Part shown: positions 24,661-37,661 of the stretch, in pieces
How positions within the stretch are numbered: position 1 is the first letter of the stretch
Layout of the letters: every line of letters starts with the position of its first letter
Assembly: GCF_008831285.2 (NCBI RefSeq)
Contig: NC_045146.1
Coordinates: 16,919,149-16,983,148 of the forward strand
Length of the DNA: 64,000 bases
Reading direction: 5' to 3'
Origin: Nymphaea colorata
Lineage: Eukaryota > Streptophyta > Magnoliopsida > Nymphaeales > Nymphaeaceae
Position numbers and translations under genes: made by a program
The notes under the pieces: model-generated
Told to the model about the DNA's origin: nothing
The model's database searches: none
What the model saw: only the letters and a program-made list of their open reading frames with translations

Positions 24661-27600
24661 TAGTAATAAATAAATACAAGAGATGGTGGCCCCTTTCAGT
24701 TGAGGACAATACTGCAGAAGCAGAAAAAATTACAATAATACCTTTAGCCCACAAGTTTTTGCGTGAAACAATAAAAGCTTATTAAATTCAGAATCAAGCA
24801 ACACACTCCAACGGCATCCTCCACAAATATGCATCTCTTAGGCTCTTTACATTTTCTAAGCAGCTGAAAGTTGAAACATAGCTGAGGCATCTCCAGCTTT
24901 TGTGAGGAGAGAACCAATATGTAAGTTGAAAGTTGAAACATAAAGGAGGCATCTCCATAGAATAACAAAAGCAAGTTTGGTATCCAAGGAAGATCCAAGG
25001 GAGATGAAGGGAAAGGTGGGAACTTCGACTCTCATTCAGTAGAATGAAATACTCCCCTTACTTTAACTGGAAAGAAAAATAAATAAATAAAATGGTTTAC
25101 CTTGAAATCAATGAAATCTGAAGGAAAGAGGGTTTGAGGTTTTAATTCATTTGGTTGGTCGTTCGGAGCTAAAAGGAACATAGTGATGAGAAAGCCAGCA
25201 TGAAGTCCAAGTTTGTGCAGGCAGGGCCCTTTTGGCTGCATAATGCAAAACAAGTTTCATGGAAAATAAAAGCAGGGAAATGAATGCAAGCACATTTATT
25301 GCCGGGCTCAGAATTTAAACACAGCCATTGATTAGGCTTGCAGTGTTGGCCTCTCGAGTTTGGCGCGGCAATGTATGAGCAATTAAGCAGAAGCAGGACC
25401 ACACGGCCGGGCTCGGCCAACTGCATCTCAATGTGGCAATAGTCTCTGCCGTTGAAGGTGGTGACTTTGTCTTTCCATGGGGCCCGAATTGCTGCCCATA
25501 CCATTACATCTTGAGGCTCTTCGTTTTAAAGATGAAACGAACCTCTCACGAAGTACCTTTCTCTTTGAATTCATGGCAGCCTTGTGTCCCAATAGCACGG
25601 TGAACTTCAACGATGGAAGGGTATCGTACTGAAGCATCGTGGTTCTACTCCGTTGTAACTCAGTTTTTTGTTCAAATTGGAAGAACGACACGGAAAAAAA
25701 AAAAAAAATCAGCACAGAGTGCAATGCTGAATTGGGGAAAGGATGCATATGGGAGTTCAAATCTAGCAGACGCCGGATATTATCGAATGAAAGTTTAATC
25801 TTTGCTGCTGAAAAACTGGTAAACATTAATGATGGTTTATGCTGCAACAACAGTTTATGGTGCTTTTAGGAATAACCTATAATGCTTTCAACACTTTCAG
25901 TCATCAAGAAATGTATTTAAATTTGACGGGCATTGCTGGATGGTTAAAACTTACAAATCTCTACCTAAAATATATTTGCAAAAAAAGTAATAACGACAGT
26001 TTATGATGCAACTACAGTTGATTGTATTTTCAGTGATAGATTTTTAAATTTTTAGTAATTCAAAAGATTTATTTTCAAAAATTTAAAAAAGTTATAAAAA
26101 TCAATTTATAGAATATTCTAAAACTGACATATGGTACTCTTGAATCGGCCACCAAATTGAAAGCAGAGGTGTAGTCGATTTTAACAACGCTGGCATAATG
26201 AAGGCCTTGTCATTTATTTATACGTGTGGCTGAAATTTTTTCATGTTTGGGAATAACTCCATTGGTGGTTTTGTGGCTGCACTCATAGGCCTGAGCTGGT
26301 AGATGGCCGGCCACTGGCTTGAGTAGTATGAGCATGACCTTTTGTGTATCAGAGTTTACGCTGGTGGGCGAGCGACAAAGTTTATAGAGTCAAATTAAAA
26401 ATAAAAAATAAAATAAAATAAAAAAAACCCAAATCCTAATTATTAAAAAATAAATATAAAAAGCAATCTTTTTTTTTAGGCGACAGTTCTGACAGGGCCA
26501 TATGATTAGATGACTGGGTGGCCAGAGATCAACCATATCTCCACCTCGCAACTTGCAACATTAAGGTTCACAGAGAGATATGAAACAAAATACATTCAAT
26601 GGTTTGATAGCGATTGATACTTCAGTAATAACAAGGCTTCGTTTTATAAACATTGTTGAGATGACAGATCAAAGATTATTAAGTGGAGGTTGAGAGGAAG
26701 CCAAATCAAAAACCAAGTCTGCACATACGTCATGCTGCTGTCAGCCACAAAGAAATTAAGGTCCGCGCCCCTAGACTGGACTCGACGCGTCCACCTCCAA
26801 TTAACTGGTTCACAATCATCTATTTATCCATCACTTCTACCTGGGCTTGCTAGAATCCTCTTTAATCTGATCCTGAAGTTAATCAGATGAAAATAGCGTT
26901 CTGTGTATCTACCACAGCTACAATCATGGCAAAGTTTCTTAAAAAGCATGACTTTATAACGAGACTTTCAGTGGCTTAAAGTACTGATATCCCCAAAAAA
27001 ACATTTATTTCGAAAATATTGCACTTTCATTTTCACTGGAAGCAAAGTTTTCATAAATAAATTGGTGTAAAGGAGTTTGACAGTATTGTGTCTAATGCTG
27101 TTGGTCTAATAAGAAACGAAAACATTGTAATTGTCAGATTATGGATTTCCTGTTGTCGAGATATCTTTTTCTTGGGAAAAAATTGTGATGGCTGATATGA
27201 TCTCTCTTTACTAAGTCTGAACGGATAGAATAATGGGAAACTACCATTGGGTAGCTGCTGGCTTGTATAGATGCTGAACTTGGGGTTAGCTGTCATTGGA
27301 AGAATAAAGATTATTTTCCCAGCTGAATAAGTTTCCAATTTTTCAGTGTATTCATTGTTTCAAGTTGTTCCATTTGAGGTCATCGTTATCTGGTTCCCTT
27401 GATAAGAGAAGCTTTAGTGGCAGCCAACCAACTTCCCGATTTATTAAATGTTCTATTAATATTAATGTTATTGTCAAGTTGCTTCAACTACTTCCAAACT
27501 CTTTAAAGCAAATACTGTGGTCTGCTTTTTCAGTAATATTAGCATAGGACTTTCTAGAAATGTATATATAGATAGAAGCGAGTCGGATTTCCTAAACCAC

Positions 27601-27893
27601 CTTCGTACTTTTCAAAACCAATTTCAATGTCATTGCGCAACACATATAAAAGACAGGCAGGTTAGATGACTGCTACTGTGCTTGCATATAGAAAGGACAA
27701 GTTTTGTTGGCGAGAACAAAATGTGAGGTAAACTTCCCCTCCATGTGAATTTCATAAGAAATTAAACAAACACTTAGTATGCATGTATAGTAAACCTCTT
27801 AAAAGAGTAAATCTTATACAACCACTACCTCAAACAATGAGAATACAATATAGTGACAATAACAAATCATAAAAGAGGCTAAGCAACGGAAAA

Positions 27894-27950
27894 GATACAT
27901 CAATTTATGTGGAAAACTCTCTGAGCAAGAAACCATAAGCCGCCACAACA
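27894..27950. repeat. Possible diverged LTR-like fragment
   Basis: 'caatttatgtggaaaactc' followed by 'ccgccacaac' resembles the phrase at 24617 and 31361, but with lower similarity. The following 150 bp includes CT-rich and 'ttacacacaga' sequence. Weak call. Confidence 0.25.
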
Positions 27951-30900
27951 GATCTACTATGCAAAATTGGGTATAATGGGTCTTTTCAACTCTTCAAACT
28001 TGAAGAATCAACAGTTTCTGTGTATATAAGAAACCTTCATTTGCTCTCTTGATGGAAGAAGAATCTCTCTTTCTCTCTTACACACAGATAAGCATGTAGA
28101 GTGACTCTGAAAGACAAAAAAAGTCTCACCCATTCTAAAGAACAAGTGCATATAAAGGCTTAAATTTCCAGCACAAAATTAATATGGACAAGTTTAACTT
28201 CCTTTGCCAAACTTCACAATATTGAACTTTCTATAAGAAATAGGGTGCAATTAGAAATGAATCCTCCCAAATGAGGATGGATCCAAATCCAACAAATTTT
28301 GCTTGAAGGTGAAGGACATCCTGCCCATCAAAAGTGCACTTAGTCCATGAGCATCCACCCATCTCTCTCTCTCTCTCTTATTGATTTACGTCAAGTAATT
28401 CGCTTGTTGACTACAGAAAATGCCGTTAAACAAACAGATGAAAAGATTAAGACACATTTCTCTGTGTTGGTTTGACTTAATCACAGGTCAGGTTGTGTTA
28501 TTAGCCTACCAAAGACGGTGAAACGTAGTCCCAAAGCACGAATCATGACCATCTACGCATTGTGCTGACAAGTGCATCGATGGCGTGTCTTCTTTCATTT
28601 CTTATCTCTTGAATTTCATATTGAACACAAGACTTTGCTCACCATAAACTCTCAAGTAGACGTAAGTGCCTTAGTGTAAGCAAAGTGGGACAAGAAACAT
28701 CCATGGTTGCTTGTTGAGTGGTGAATCACCAGCGGACATTCAAGAGCAGTTAATTCTCAGTCAATTGGCTAGTTGGTCGTTTCTGGTTAGACTGCGGGAT
28801 GGAGCTGATTGCAATATATTATGATAGTGGCCATTGGAACCATCTAGAGAAATGCAAACTCCACCAAAATTTTCGTTATAGAAACTAAGATTAAAAATAA
28901 AATTGTAGGATGCATCAAGATACATGTACATGGTGTATCTCCATTTTGATTTCCATGCTTGCTACTGTCATGGGACGCAAAACGTTCCATCGAGTTGAAA
29001 GCAGCCCGCTACCAATCCAATCCCCGATGCCTTCTAAAACGCCGAAAACAGGGAGAATTGGAGGACCTTCTGGCCTCATCCAGGTGGTAGATAACCTCTC
29101 ACTCACCTAAAAAAATTTGATAAATCAAAAGGACATTGGGATCGTGAAGTGCTGGTGCAAAAAATAGAGACAATTGGCTCAATGAGGGCCACAAATAGCG
29201 TTTTCTATCTCATGTATCTGCATCGATAATTAATTACCTAAGTCTGGACATGCGTTAATATTTTCATTGAACATTAGAAAAAATGCACACGAACGACTAT
29301 TTGGAGGAATATAAAGCATGATGTTTAGTATTACAGTGACAGCTGCTGTTGAATGTTTGACTGCAAGCATGAATGGCGGTCGATGAAAAGTTTGCAGTGC
29401 AATGTCTAAAACATCATTCCCCCATTAATGATCGTGAAACGTGGACGAGCCCTTAATGCCCCATACTGCCACATATTCCTATTCCTTGAGGTTTTTTTTT
29501 TTAGCTTCTTTCTAAAAAGTAAATTAATTAATGCGAGCATGCGTCGTAGTTTGCAATATTTGAGCCTCTTTCGTGCATGCTCCCTCTTCTTAAAAGTCAG
29601 ACTGTTTGGATGATACTTTACAATGACATTTTGTCTTTAGTTGGTGTTTAAGCCGTGTGTGGTTAGAATTTGAGTTTACGGAAAAACCATGTTTTTACAA
29701 AACAATATTTTTAAAAGGAAGTGAATAACTTGATAAAAAAAATACCAAAAAAGCGGTTTCGGATTTCACCCAAATCAGGTCTCAAGAAATGGCAAAAAAT
29801 CATTTTTTAAGAAAACAAAAATTTTTATAAAACTTTTTTTTATGTTGTCATCTCAAAGCTGCCTTAACATTAAGCATATTAATTATTTGAGTTACAAAGC
29901 TTTTCTAGGGAAACTTTTGGTATTTTAACTTGTCCACTCCATGATCATGCCGTAATTGGTAGGTACAAAACCGAGTAAGGAATAAAAAAGACCTCTTGAA
30001 TTCATGTTAAAAGTGTTTTAAACAAAATATGAACCTTTTAATGTGTTTATAAACACTAATTTAATATAAATCATACTTTAGTTTAAGGCATTTTGAAAAA
30101 TTGATATTTATACTACCAAAATTTTGATGTTATAAGAGCCGTTGATCATTTGACTATTAACATTATTTAAGATAGGAAACAACTAACTTAATATATGTTT
30201 CTTATCAAATCACTCTTAAGATTATAGCTATAACGTTAGGTATATATATATATATATATAAAGTTAACTTGCTTACATCTAATGAAAGCTGCATTTTACC
30301 AACGAGCAGAAGGATTAGAACACATAGCCATATGATGTCATCCTCGTGCAAGGCCATGCTAATATTCTCTGTATTGTTCCAATTTTATTGGATGTCTCTG
30401 AAGAGAGTAGCTGTATGCTCATTGATTATATGCGGTGCTAGATGTTGTGTCCCCAGGTTACTAAAAATTGTAGAAAATTCATCACACGCCACAATTACTT
30501 TGTCTATTACAGGAAAAAATATTATGGGCTGCACCGTGCCTAGCTAGATTCAGGTTTCTTAGCTTTTCAAAGTTTTGAAGTCGACATTGCGTCAAAACTT
30601 CATTTCCATGAATAAAAAAAACTCCTGACCATACGGAAAATCTCACAAAGAAATTGAAAAGAGGTTGCCATATTTCTGAGCAGTCTCGTCCCAATACATT
30701 CCAAAAAAACTATATATCGGATTCTTTCCTCTTCAGAGAAGAGAAAAACTCCACCTACAATAAGAAACCGATAAAAAGGAAAAGCAAACTTGAGATCCAT
30801 TACTTCCAACAACTGAACTAGGTATCCGAATAACTTGTGTTGGATCAGAAGATGAACAAATCGATGCTCAAAAATGTCACCAAATTAATGTAGGCTTCAA

Positions 30901-31080
30901 GCTGAGTTTTAATACACTGACAGTGGCAGAGTAAAAAATTTTCGACAGAAGGATAATGATACTTTAAATTTTAGACCCTTTAAGGGGTTACTAATATGTA
31001 AATGAGTAAATAATTATATTCTTAATCAAGTGTTGAGTTTGACATCTACCAAATTAAAAGTTTGTTCTATCGTTAACTCT

Positions 31081-31590
31081 TAAAATGACAAGGCATGTAA
31101 TATAGGCAGTGGCAGAGCCAGGCATTTTTAGTTGAAGGCAGCAATGAATGCAACTCCCAAAATGACAAGGCATAAAATATAGGCACTGGCAGAGCCAATT
31201 TTTTTTTAGCTCGGGTAGTAAAATAATAAGTGTTAATAGCGGCGTCGAAGGAGTTAGTGTGTCTGCTCACAGATGTGTTAGGAACGTGGCTCTCTCTCAC
31301 ACTTTCTCTTAAAACACCAAAAGAAGAGAAAATCGAAGAAGAGAAAGAGAAAAAAAAACAAAGATTTACAGGTTTCAAAGTTAGAATTCTCCTACGTCCA
31401 CAACTGCCACAGGGAAGTTTCTTGACTACCACAGAAGAATCAAAGAGTACAAAAGAAACAGCCCCCTTCATAAACATGAGGACATGAGGATTAGGCCAGA
31501 CCCGCAATATGCAAAGATTACATAGGAAAGCATATAAAATATAGATCGGGCTCCACACTCCAACAATATTTTCACACCTGGCTCTGCCAA
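31081..31590. mobile_element. Repeat cluster with inverted 'ggcagagccagg' ends and LTR-like core
   Basis: A segment of about 38 bp (tgacaaggcat...tataggca...tggcagagcca) occurs twice, at about 31083-31120 and 31159-31197. The left end 'ggcagagccagg' (31110-31121) is matched by its inverted complement 'cctggctctgcc' near 31578-31589. Between them lie the LTR-like phrase (31361-31402) and 'ccacactccaaca' near 31553. It may be one element inserted in another. Target-site duplications are not evident. Confidence 0.45.
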
Positions 31591-32270
31591 AGAAGCGTTC
31601 CATGTGGACTTGTGTCTGTTGAGGTAGCAAGATCCAACATATAATAAAAGAAACTGAGTTCCTTCTTCTTCAAGTTAAAAGAATACAAAAGTTAATGATC
31701 AAATACTGAGTGGTTAATCGAAGTTAGGTAATGGGAGCCATTAGTTCCAAACACCTGGCAGACTGAACTGTCAAACCAAATATTGAGCTGGAAAGATTTC
31801 TCCTGCCAGTGCATCTCATGATGATGGCGACCCTTCAAAGTCTGGGGAGGTTCATCAGTGATAGATTAGTATCACTTTTGAAATTAAATGATTTGTTGAA
31901 CCAGATCCAAGAACATGGTTATAGAAAAAGGACATATGGCAGGGGGAAGATAGATGATTCATCAACAATTTAAGTCTTGTCTACTTCATCTAGGAGAGTA
32001 CAGAAACTGTTGGTCTTTCATCCTTCACACTCATCTACCATGTGGAGGACTAAGAAAAATGCTTTAATAAAAGGAAGTTGTGATCCAAAATGAAAGTAGA
32101 AAAAGAAAAATGTTATGAGATTTTAAATAAACATCTTGGTTTTTTTTTCCTTTTCCTTTTCTATATTTTTTAGTAGAAAAAAAGGAAAAGTTGTTAACTT
32201 CGATCAAGTTATTAACATTTTTTTAGAAAAAGAGTAAAGAAACCGGAAATTGGGTTTTCTTGTTTACTAA
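31591..32270. other. Intergenic, nothing recognised
   Basis: AT-rich non-coding sequence. No exon, RNA gene or repeat border can be supported. Confidence 0.6.
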
Positions 32271-32471
32271 CGTTGCGTTTGATTAGCATGGATCTCAATT
32301 CTGCAGTTTTGAGGTCCAACCCACCCCCTCCAATAAAAAAACACCCTGTTGGACATCAAACCTACGCGTTTTACAATGTTATGTGGATTCGAGATCTACG
32401 CCAAGCAGGTTTGATCCTGAAACTCAAAGTTCGTTTAACAAACTTTGATCCGTAGTAAACCAAACACAACC
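32271..32471. mobile_element. Tourist-like MITE, 201 bp, TAA target site
   Basis: The left end (gttgcgtttgatta from 32272) pairs with the right end (taaaccaaacacaac, ending 32470) as inverted repeats. Inner 'ggatc' blocks are also inverted. TAA stands immediately outside both ends (32268-32270 and 32472-32474). Size, TAA duplication and the GTTTGGTT-like end fit Tourist elements of the PIF/Harbinger superfamily. It has no coding capacity. Confidence 0.7.
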
Positions 32472-32474
32472 TAA

Positions 32475-34470
32475 GAGAGAAAAATTATTTAACTTGTGTT
32501 GCTATCTCAAGAGTTTCTCTAATTAATTCCTATATTCGATTTGTTTCAAATTGATGGAAAAACTTCAGTTTTTCCTTGGTATAAATACGCCACGGAGCAA
32601 ACAAGACTCTAATTTGTGCTTTAGAAGCATGGAACATAACAAGAAAAATTTAGGGAGAAAATACAAACCACAACAAAAAACGTACTTTTGCTTGAATATC
32701 TAACTTCTACAGATGGAACAACTATTTGGCATGACATAGAGACCCATTATATAATCAGATCAGATGTTCATGGATCTGGTCGGATTCAGTTTTTTCAAGC
32801 AGAACAATTCAGCTTTCTGAGTCATGTAAAAAAAAATCATAGGAGGACGTTTGATTATCTTGCCCCTTCTATTTAAGGGTTTGATCTTACACAGGCCTCA
32901 TCTTAAACCCATGGTGGTAAGAGATTGTTGATTTGAAAACTATAAGTTAAATTTACTATCCTCAATATGCTTCAAATACATGGATTTACAGTACTAGAGT
33001 GGGGGTATGACTTGAAATCCATGAGTTTTAAGATGCAAATAATATTATAGATCTACACATAACCCTTGCATCTTTCAAACGAAGATCTAACATCCTGGAA
33101 TCTGAGATTCGAAGGTCTTAGATCACCTGGAACATTAGGTCGAAGATATCAAACACACTCTAATGGTAATTCACATGCAAGAATGCACAACCTAGCTCGT
33201 AGTTTCTTGTTTAATAAAACAGGATCGGTTTCTTTTTTATTTATTTTTATTTATATCATATCTGAGCCAAATTCAATTACTGAACATTGGATATGTAGGA
33301 TATTGCAAATTTGCAATGCGTACGTTTGAATTAATCATAGAGCCAGAAATTTAGGTCTGGGCAAACAAGATAGTAAAATGAAGTCTGATTAGATTACTAG
33401 TCGTTGCAGCAGGCAGGTTGGGTTTCAACGTCCATCGCAGGGTAGCTCGTGGCGAATGCCGGAAAACCCACAGGATTTGTTTTGGTTGCAGAAACAGACG
33501 GAAGTATCGTCCCATTCCACAGAATTCTGAAAAAATAAAAACTATCTAACTTGGATATGATACCAGAACTAGCCGTTCGAAAAAATCTAATACGAAAAAA
33601 AAAATCTGATCTGGTTCGGAGTTGGATCTGAATGTACATAGATATTCAATCGTATTCAGATTGAATGTAGTTTCAAATAGATATCCTACATCCAATACCC
33701 TACATTTAAAAATTGGCAATTGGATTTAGTTTAACACATTCGGATTCAGATGTGAATTTCAAAATTGGATTTGGATTGTGGAATCGGATTTCTGGTTCAC
33801 ATTCAAACATACATACATGTGAACATCCAAAAAAACAAATATAGTTAGGAACATATTCGATTCGAATCTGGTCCATTGACATCTTTTTATAAAACAGGGA
33901 ACTGCTAATCACAAATGCCACACCATACAGAGCTCCCAAATTTAAGTTGAAAGTAAAGGAAATGTAGGAGATCCAGAGATTAATCCAAGCATTCATCATG
34001 TGTATAGGAGTGAGGAAGCAGTTCCTCAAACTTCATGTCAATATGATGCAAACGTAAAACCATATAATTTCCAAGTAAAACCATTGGATGGGGCAATATT
34101 TTTTTTTTTCTGTTCTCACAAAATAAGTGAATTTGTTTTTAAGACGGATCCTTTTGCATGTGCTTGTTTGAATACATTGATGAAAGGAGACAAATGAAAT
34201 GAGCAGAGGAAACGTTGCACCGTGGAATCGAAAGGAGACTGCCGGGAACGCAAACGTTTCGGATTCCGATGACCTTGTTCCATCAGTATCAGGATTGGAC
34301 AAGTGAATTTAGCGCGTCCAAATAAAAACTACATGACATCCTAGCCATTTGCATCTTCTCAAATTGCTCAACTCCTTCCAACAGACAAAAAAAAATCTTA
34401 TTCCAATTCATTGTGCACAGTCCTGTTTACTAGCCATTGACAGTATCTGGATCTTGTTTAGGGACATTAA
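32475..34470. other. Intergenic, nothing coding recognised
   Basis: Includes 33540-33860, rich in repeated 'ttcggatt/atctgaat'-type words, similar to the subterminal motifs of hAT-like elements and to 36640-36860. No borders could be fixed. A short family-like 'agagccagaaattt' occurs at about 33340. Confidence 0.5.
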
Positions 34471-34479
34471 GCATTGTTA

Positions 34480-34723
34480 GGGGACGGGGTATTGCTGGCA
34501 AGGAGAGGTGTTGTAAGGGTTTCTGGTCTAACGCAGCACACTGGCTCCTGTGTTCGAACCCCTCGCACACAACAGAGTAATGGGCATTTCATTTTCATCA
34601 TTTCTCAAAAAGTTCATGTTTATGTTTATCTTTTTCTTGTTGTTTTTTGTCCTTGGTGGAGGTTGGGATGTAAACAGATTTAAGTAAAAGTAGCAAAAAC
34701 ATTTTGAAATTAAAAAAAAAAAA
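34480..34723 (+). mobile_element. Possible tRNA-derived SINE remnant
   Basis: 'tggtctaacgc' (about 34525-34535) resembles the pol III A box region of a tRNA gene. 'tgttcgaacccc' (about 34551-34562) is a good B box. They are too close together for a normal tRNA, and no clover leaf closes. A run of about 12 A ends near 34724. No clear target-site duplication was found. Confidence 0.35.
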
Positions 34724-34830
34724 ACATGGGCATAGGATCTGTTTGGAAAGCACCATGATGGCATGAGTTCCAAATGGGCGACCACATTTTAAAAAAGGGA
34801 AGTGGTGTTCCTAATGACTATATATAATCT

Positions 34831-36162
34831 TAAGGAGCCGTTTGGCAACAATGACAGAATGTACCTGTTTTATATATCTATTTCAAATATTGAGGCAAAT
34901 TCATAAAAAGTTGTGTTATAGTATCTAGGCCTGGGCATTGGGCCGGGCCGGGCCGGCCCGGTAATACTCGACCTGTCGGGCCCAAAGACCTGGCCCGGCC
35001 CCGGCCCGATTATTAACGGGCCGGGCCGGGCCACCACCTAGACAACTAGTCATTTGCAAGCATATTGGGCTGGGAATTGCTTCTCAATACCAATAGATGG
35101 AAATTGAACCTGAATTGGTTCTAGAGCAGCAAAAAACACCAACATTACAGTTCGATCCCATGAATAAATGACTGCTATTGCGCTCATCTTGGTCAAATTT
35201 TATGAAAAAAACACGACTACCAGAAATTTCAAGAAGTTAATAAAATGTGCACCTTCTGTATAACTCACATTCATCTGAAACAAGAATACGATCTTAAAAA
35301 TTCAGAAGCGAAATCAGAAAGAGCACATGCAGATCCACAATCATGTCCTGGATTGCATGTGCGGTTTTTCACAAAGTACAAAAGAAATGGGTAACACAAC
35401 ATCTCAGAGAGCCACAGGTCCACAAGGTGCTAAGAAGGCATTCTTCATAGAAGCTATGTCCCACAGGAGATCAAATGAACGAGTCTAGAACACTGAGTCA
35501 AACACTTACTGCACTCTTGAAGGGACAGTTCTACTCCTACCCACTTTGAGAAACCATACACCTCAGCTCCTCTGATCAGGTTACTTTTGTTTCACAGTCA
35601 AATCCATCTTCTTCTAAATGAGATCAAGAAACTCTTATATGCTTAGGAAAAATCACCCATCAATTCAAAATATTGGGAATCTACACAAAAGGAAAGAGGG
35701 CAGACAGTAATGTATCTCACATAGAGTGAACTAAAAATTGTACACAAAAAAATTTGCTTAAATAGCACGTGTTCTGAAAACCAGCAAATATCCAGCAACA
35801 ATATAAGCAAATTATTTCTCAATTCAATAATTAATCATCCGTTAGAAAGCAATGCTGCTAGCTTAAGAGTTCAATGACTTAGTCCATTGAACTACGAAAT
35901 ACAAGAGAAAGCAGTTTCCAAATGTTTTCAACCAGCAACTGACTCCGAATGCAGCAATTGTTCCATCATAATGGAGATAAATAATTTTCCTACTACTGCT
36001 TCAACGGATGCAATGTAGATATGTAAACTGGTTTACAGTTTGAGCATATCAAGGAACTTGGAAAAGGAAAGAGGATAGAAGGAGATGTTCCACAACCCAA
36101 TGTGCATGCTGTGACATATATGAAACATTAACATATTATTACTATTGCCAAACAGCCCCTAA
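34831..36162. mobile_element. hAT-like MITE split by about 1.2 kb of inserted sequence
   Basis: The left end (aaggagccgtttggcaaca from 34832) is inverted at the right (tgccaaacagcccctaag, ending 36163). The first 95 bp and last 60 bp resemble the two halves of the 112-bp element at 39628-39739, including 'tatctatt...gaggcaaattcata'. The extra DNA starts at 34925 with the terminal motif of a second, GGCCGGGCC-rich family. A right border for the insertion could not be found. Confidence 0.45.
34925..35041. mobile_element. Left terminal region of a GGCCGGGCC-rich hAT-like element
   Basis: Starts taggcctgggcattgggcc and aligns with the first 110 bp of the element at 37662, including 'cccggcccgat...taacgggcc'. 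GC content is far above the surroundings. Only this end is recognisable. Confidence 0.5.
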
Positions 36163-36830
36163 GGATGACACTCTATTGGCAACTTTTAGTTATATAAATT
36201 GAGGATGAAAACGCGTCATGTATGTTGCCTTTTTTTTTTTTTGCTGCAATTTGATTACTACTTTGCACATAAATGGGTCTTTGGGAGATATTCCAACAAC
36301 CCCTAGACGAAGAACAGTTGTCTGATCTTCCTGTCAGCAACTTGTGAAAAATTATGAGATTTCATCTCTTTGTTTACCCATATGACGTTTTGACTTCATA
36401 GCAGAGACCTGGACCTCCTTGAATTTCATCTCTTATGGTCCATCAACTTGGTCGCATTCACAAGTTACTCCTAAAATGCAAAAGCATGCAGGACCTTAAC
36501 CCTTAATTAAGGGCCTTCAGATGGAGATGTAAATGAATTTATTCTGATCCATTACGTGGAATTCTATGCATTTGCTTGGATATAGTAAAGAAATCATATC
36601 CAATTACTAATCGTATTGAGATTTCCATGCAGCTTCAAGACTGAATGTGAATCCGAGTTCGATAATTGAGTGGAATCTAATAAAGATCCAACTTGATTAC
36701 ATATAAAGCTCAGACCATATGCTGGTCCAATCTGAACTCGGTTTTTTTGAAAAAGGTCGGAAACCACGTCCACATTTGAATGTTACTGGACGAAATCAGA
36801 TCAGGTCGAATTCAACAAAGACTGGATCCA
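35042..36830. other. Non-coding, mostly unassigned sequence
   Basis: No gene. From about 36640 to 36860 there are repeated 'gaactcgg/ccgagttc'-like words ending in 'gaacgg'-type sequence before 'cattcctag'. In reverse this resembles the terminus of another hAT-like family. No second end was found. Confidence 0.4.
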
Positions 36831-36973
36831 TCCCATACCCGAGCCGTTTTCATTCCTAGCAGCAAGGGTCCGTGATTATGGGAAACGGCAGATGTTAATT
36901 TTATCTTACCCCTTTTCTGTATTTTCCATATGAAAGTGTATATAAATCCCTTGTGATGAGTTGATGATATGGG

Positions 36974-37135
36974 GTAGATGCGGAGCCACATATGAGCTGG
37001 TGTGGACAGCCCCTCAAGATATCTTTATATTCAACTAAAATATTTTTAAGTATTTGGTCTGCTTTTGTATATGAGTACCCAATATGAACATCTGTGAAGA
37101 GTGCTCCATCCAGAAAATTTTTCTGGCTCCAAAAC
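36974..37135. repeat. Member of the 'cggagcca' short repeat family
   Basis: Starts 'gatgcggagccacat' with 'gagctggtgtgg', and ends with 'ccagaaaatttttctggctcc', an inverted form of the family start. About 160 bp, non-coding. Confidence 0.45.
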
Positions 37136-37661
37136 TGATATAGATTGAAGATTTTCTTTTCCTGTCTACCATCTCTTTACATCATGTTACTTAATGCATA
37201 GCATTGTTACAGCAGACCAGGTGTTCCCCTATATGTTCATTTGTATCTGTTACTATTCTTTTTAGGTGTTCACTAAAGCAATTATGTCTTTAATGTTGAT
37301 TTGAGGCAAATGTGAAATGATGATATGCTCAAAGTATGTTTTCGTTTTTTTTTTTTTCATAAGGACTCTTATGGTTTTAATAGCGTAATTTCCCCTGTTT
37401 AACCTCAGTTGTTTTAGTTCCAAGCGCGGCTAGTAACCCAGATGACCAAATGATACACCAAATTAATGTACATGAACTGCTAGGCCTGATCAACTTCTCC
37501 ACTTTTTTCGTCTCTTCGACTTAGTGGCTTGTTGATAATTTATTAACTATCCTTATATCATAGTGTGACCGTTATTAAAGTAAAAGGCAAGTAGAAAAGC
37601 GTTCTCAATTTCTTTTCTGAGAAAGTTATATTATGGCCCTAACATGAGAGCACATGTAAGG
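37136..37661. other. Intergenic, nothing recognised
   Basis: AT-rich non-coding sequence between two transposon remnants. The last eight bases (atgtaagg, 37654-37661) are the left target-site copy of the following element. Confidence 0.6.

Larger units (their letters stand above)
22609..31080. other. Intergenic, no gene supported
   Basis: Follows the CER3-type stop. I find no clear AATAAA just downstream. No coding region is recognisable. The stretch holds simple repeats, AT-rich filler and at least two LTR-like fragments, listed separately. A candidate inverted-end element near 29640-29870 was too weak to call. A (TA)10 tract lies at 30241-30260. Confidence 0.55.

Noticed and set aside
34525-34562. 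A functional tRNA gene
   Set aside because: The A-box-like and B-box-like motifs are too close and no acceptor, anticodon or D stems can be drawn. A SINE remnant is more likely.
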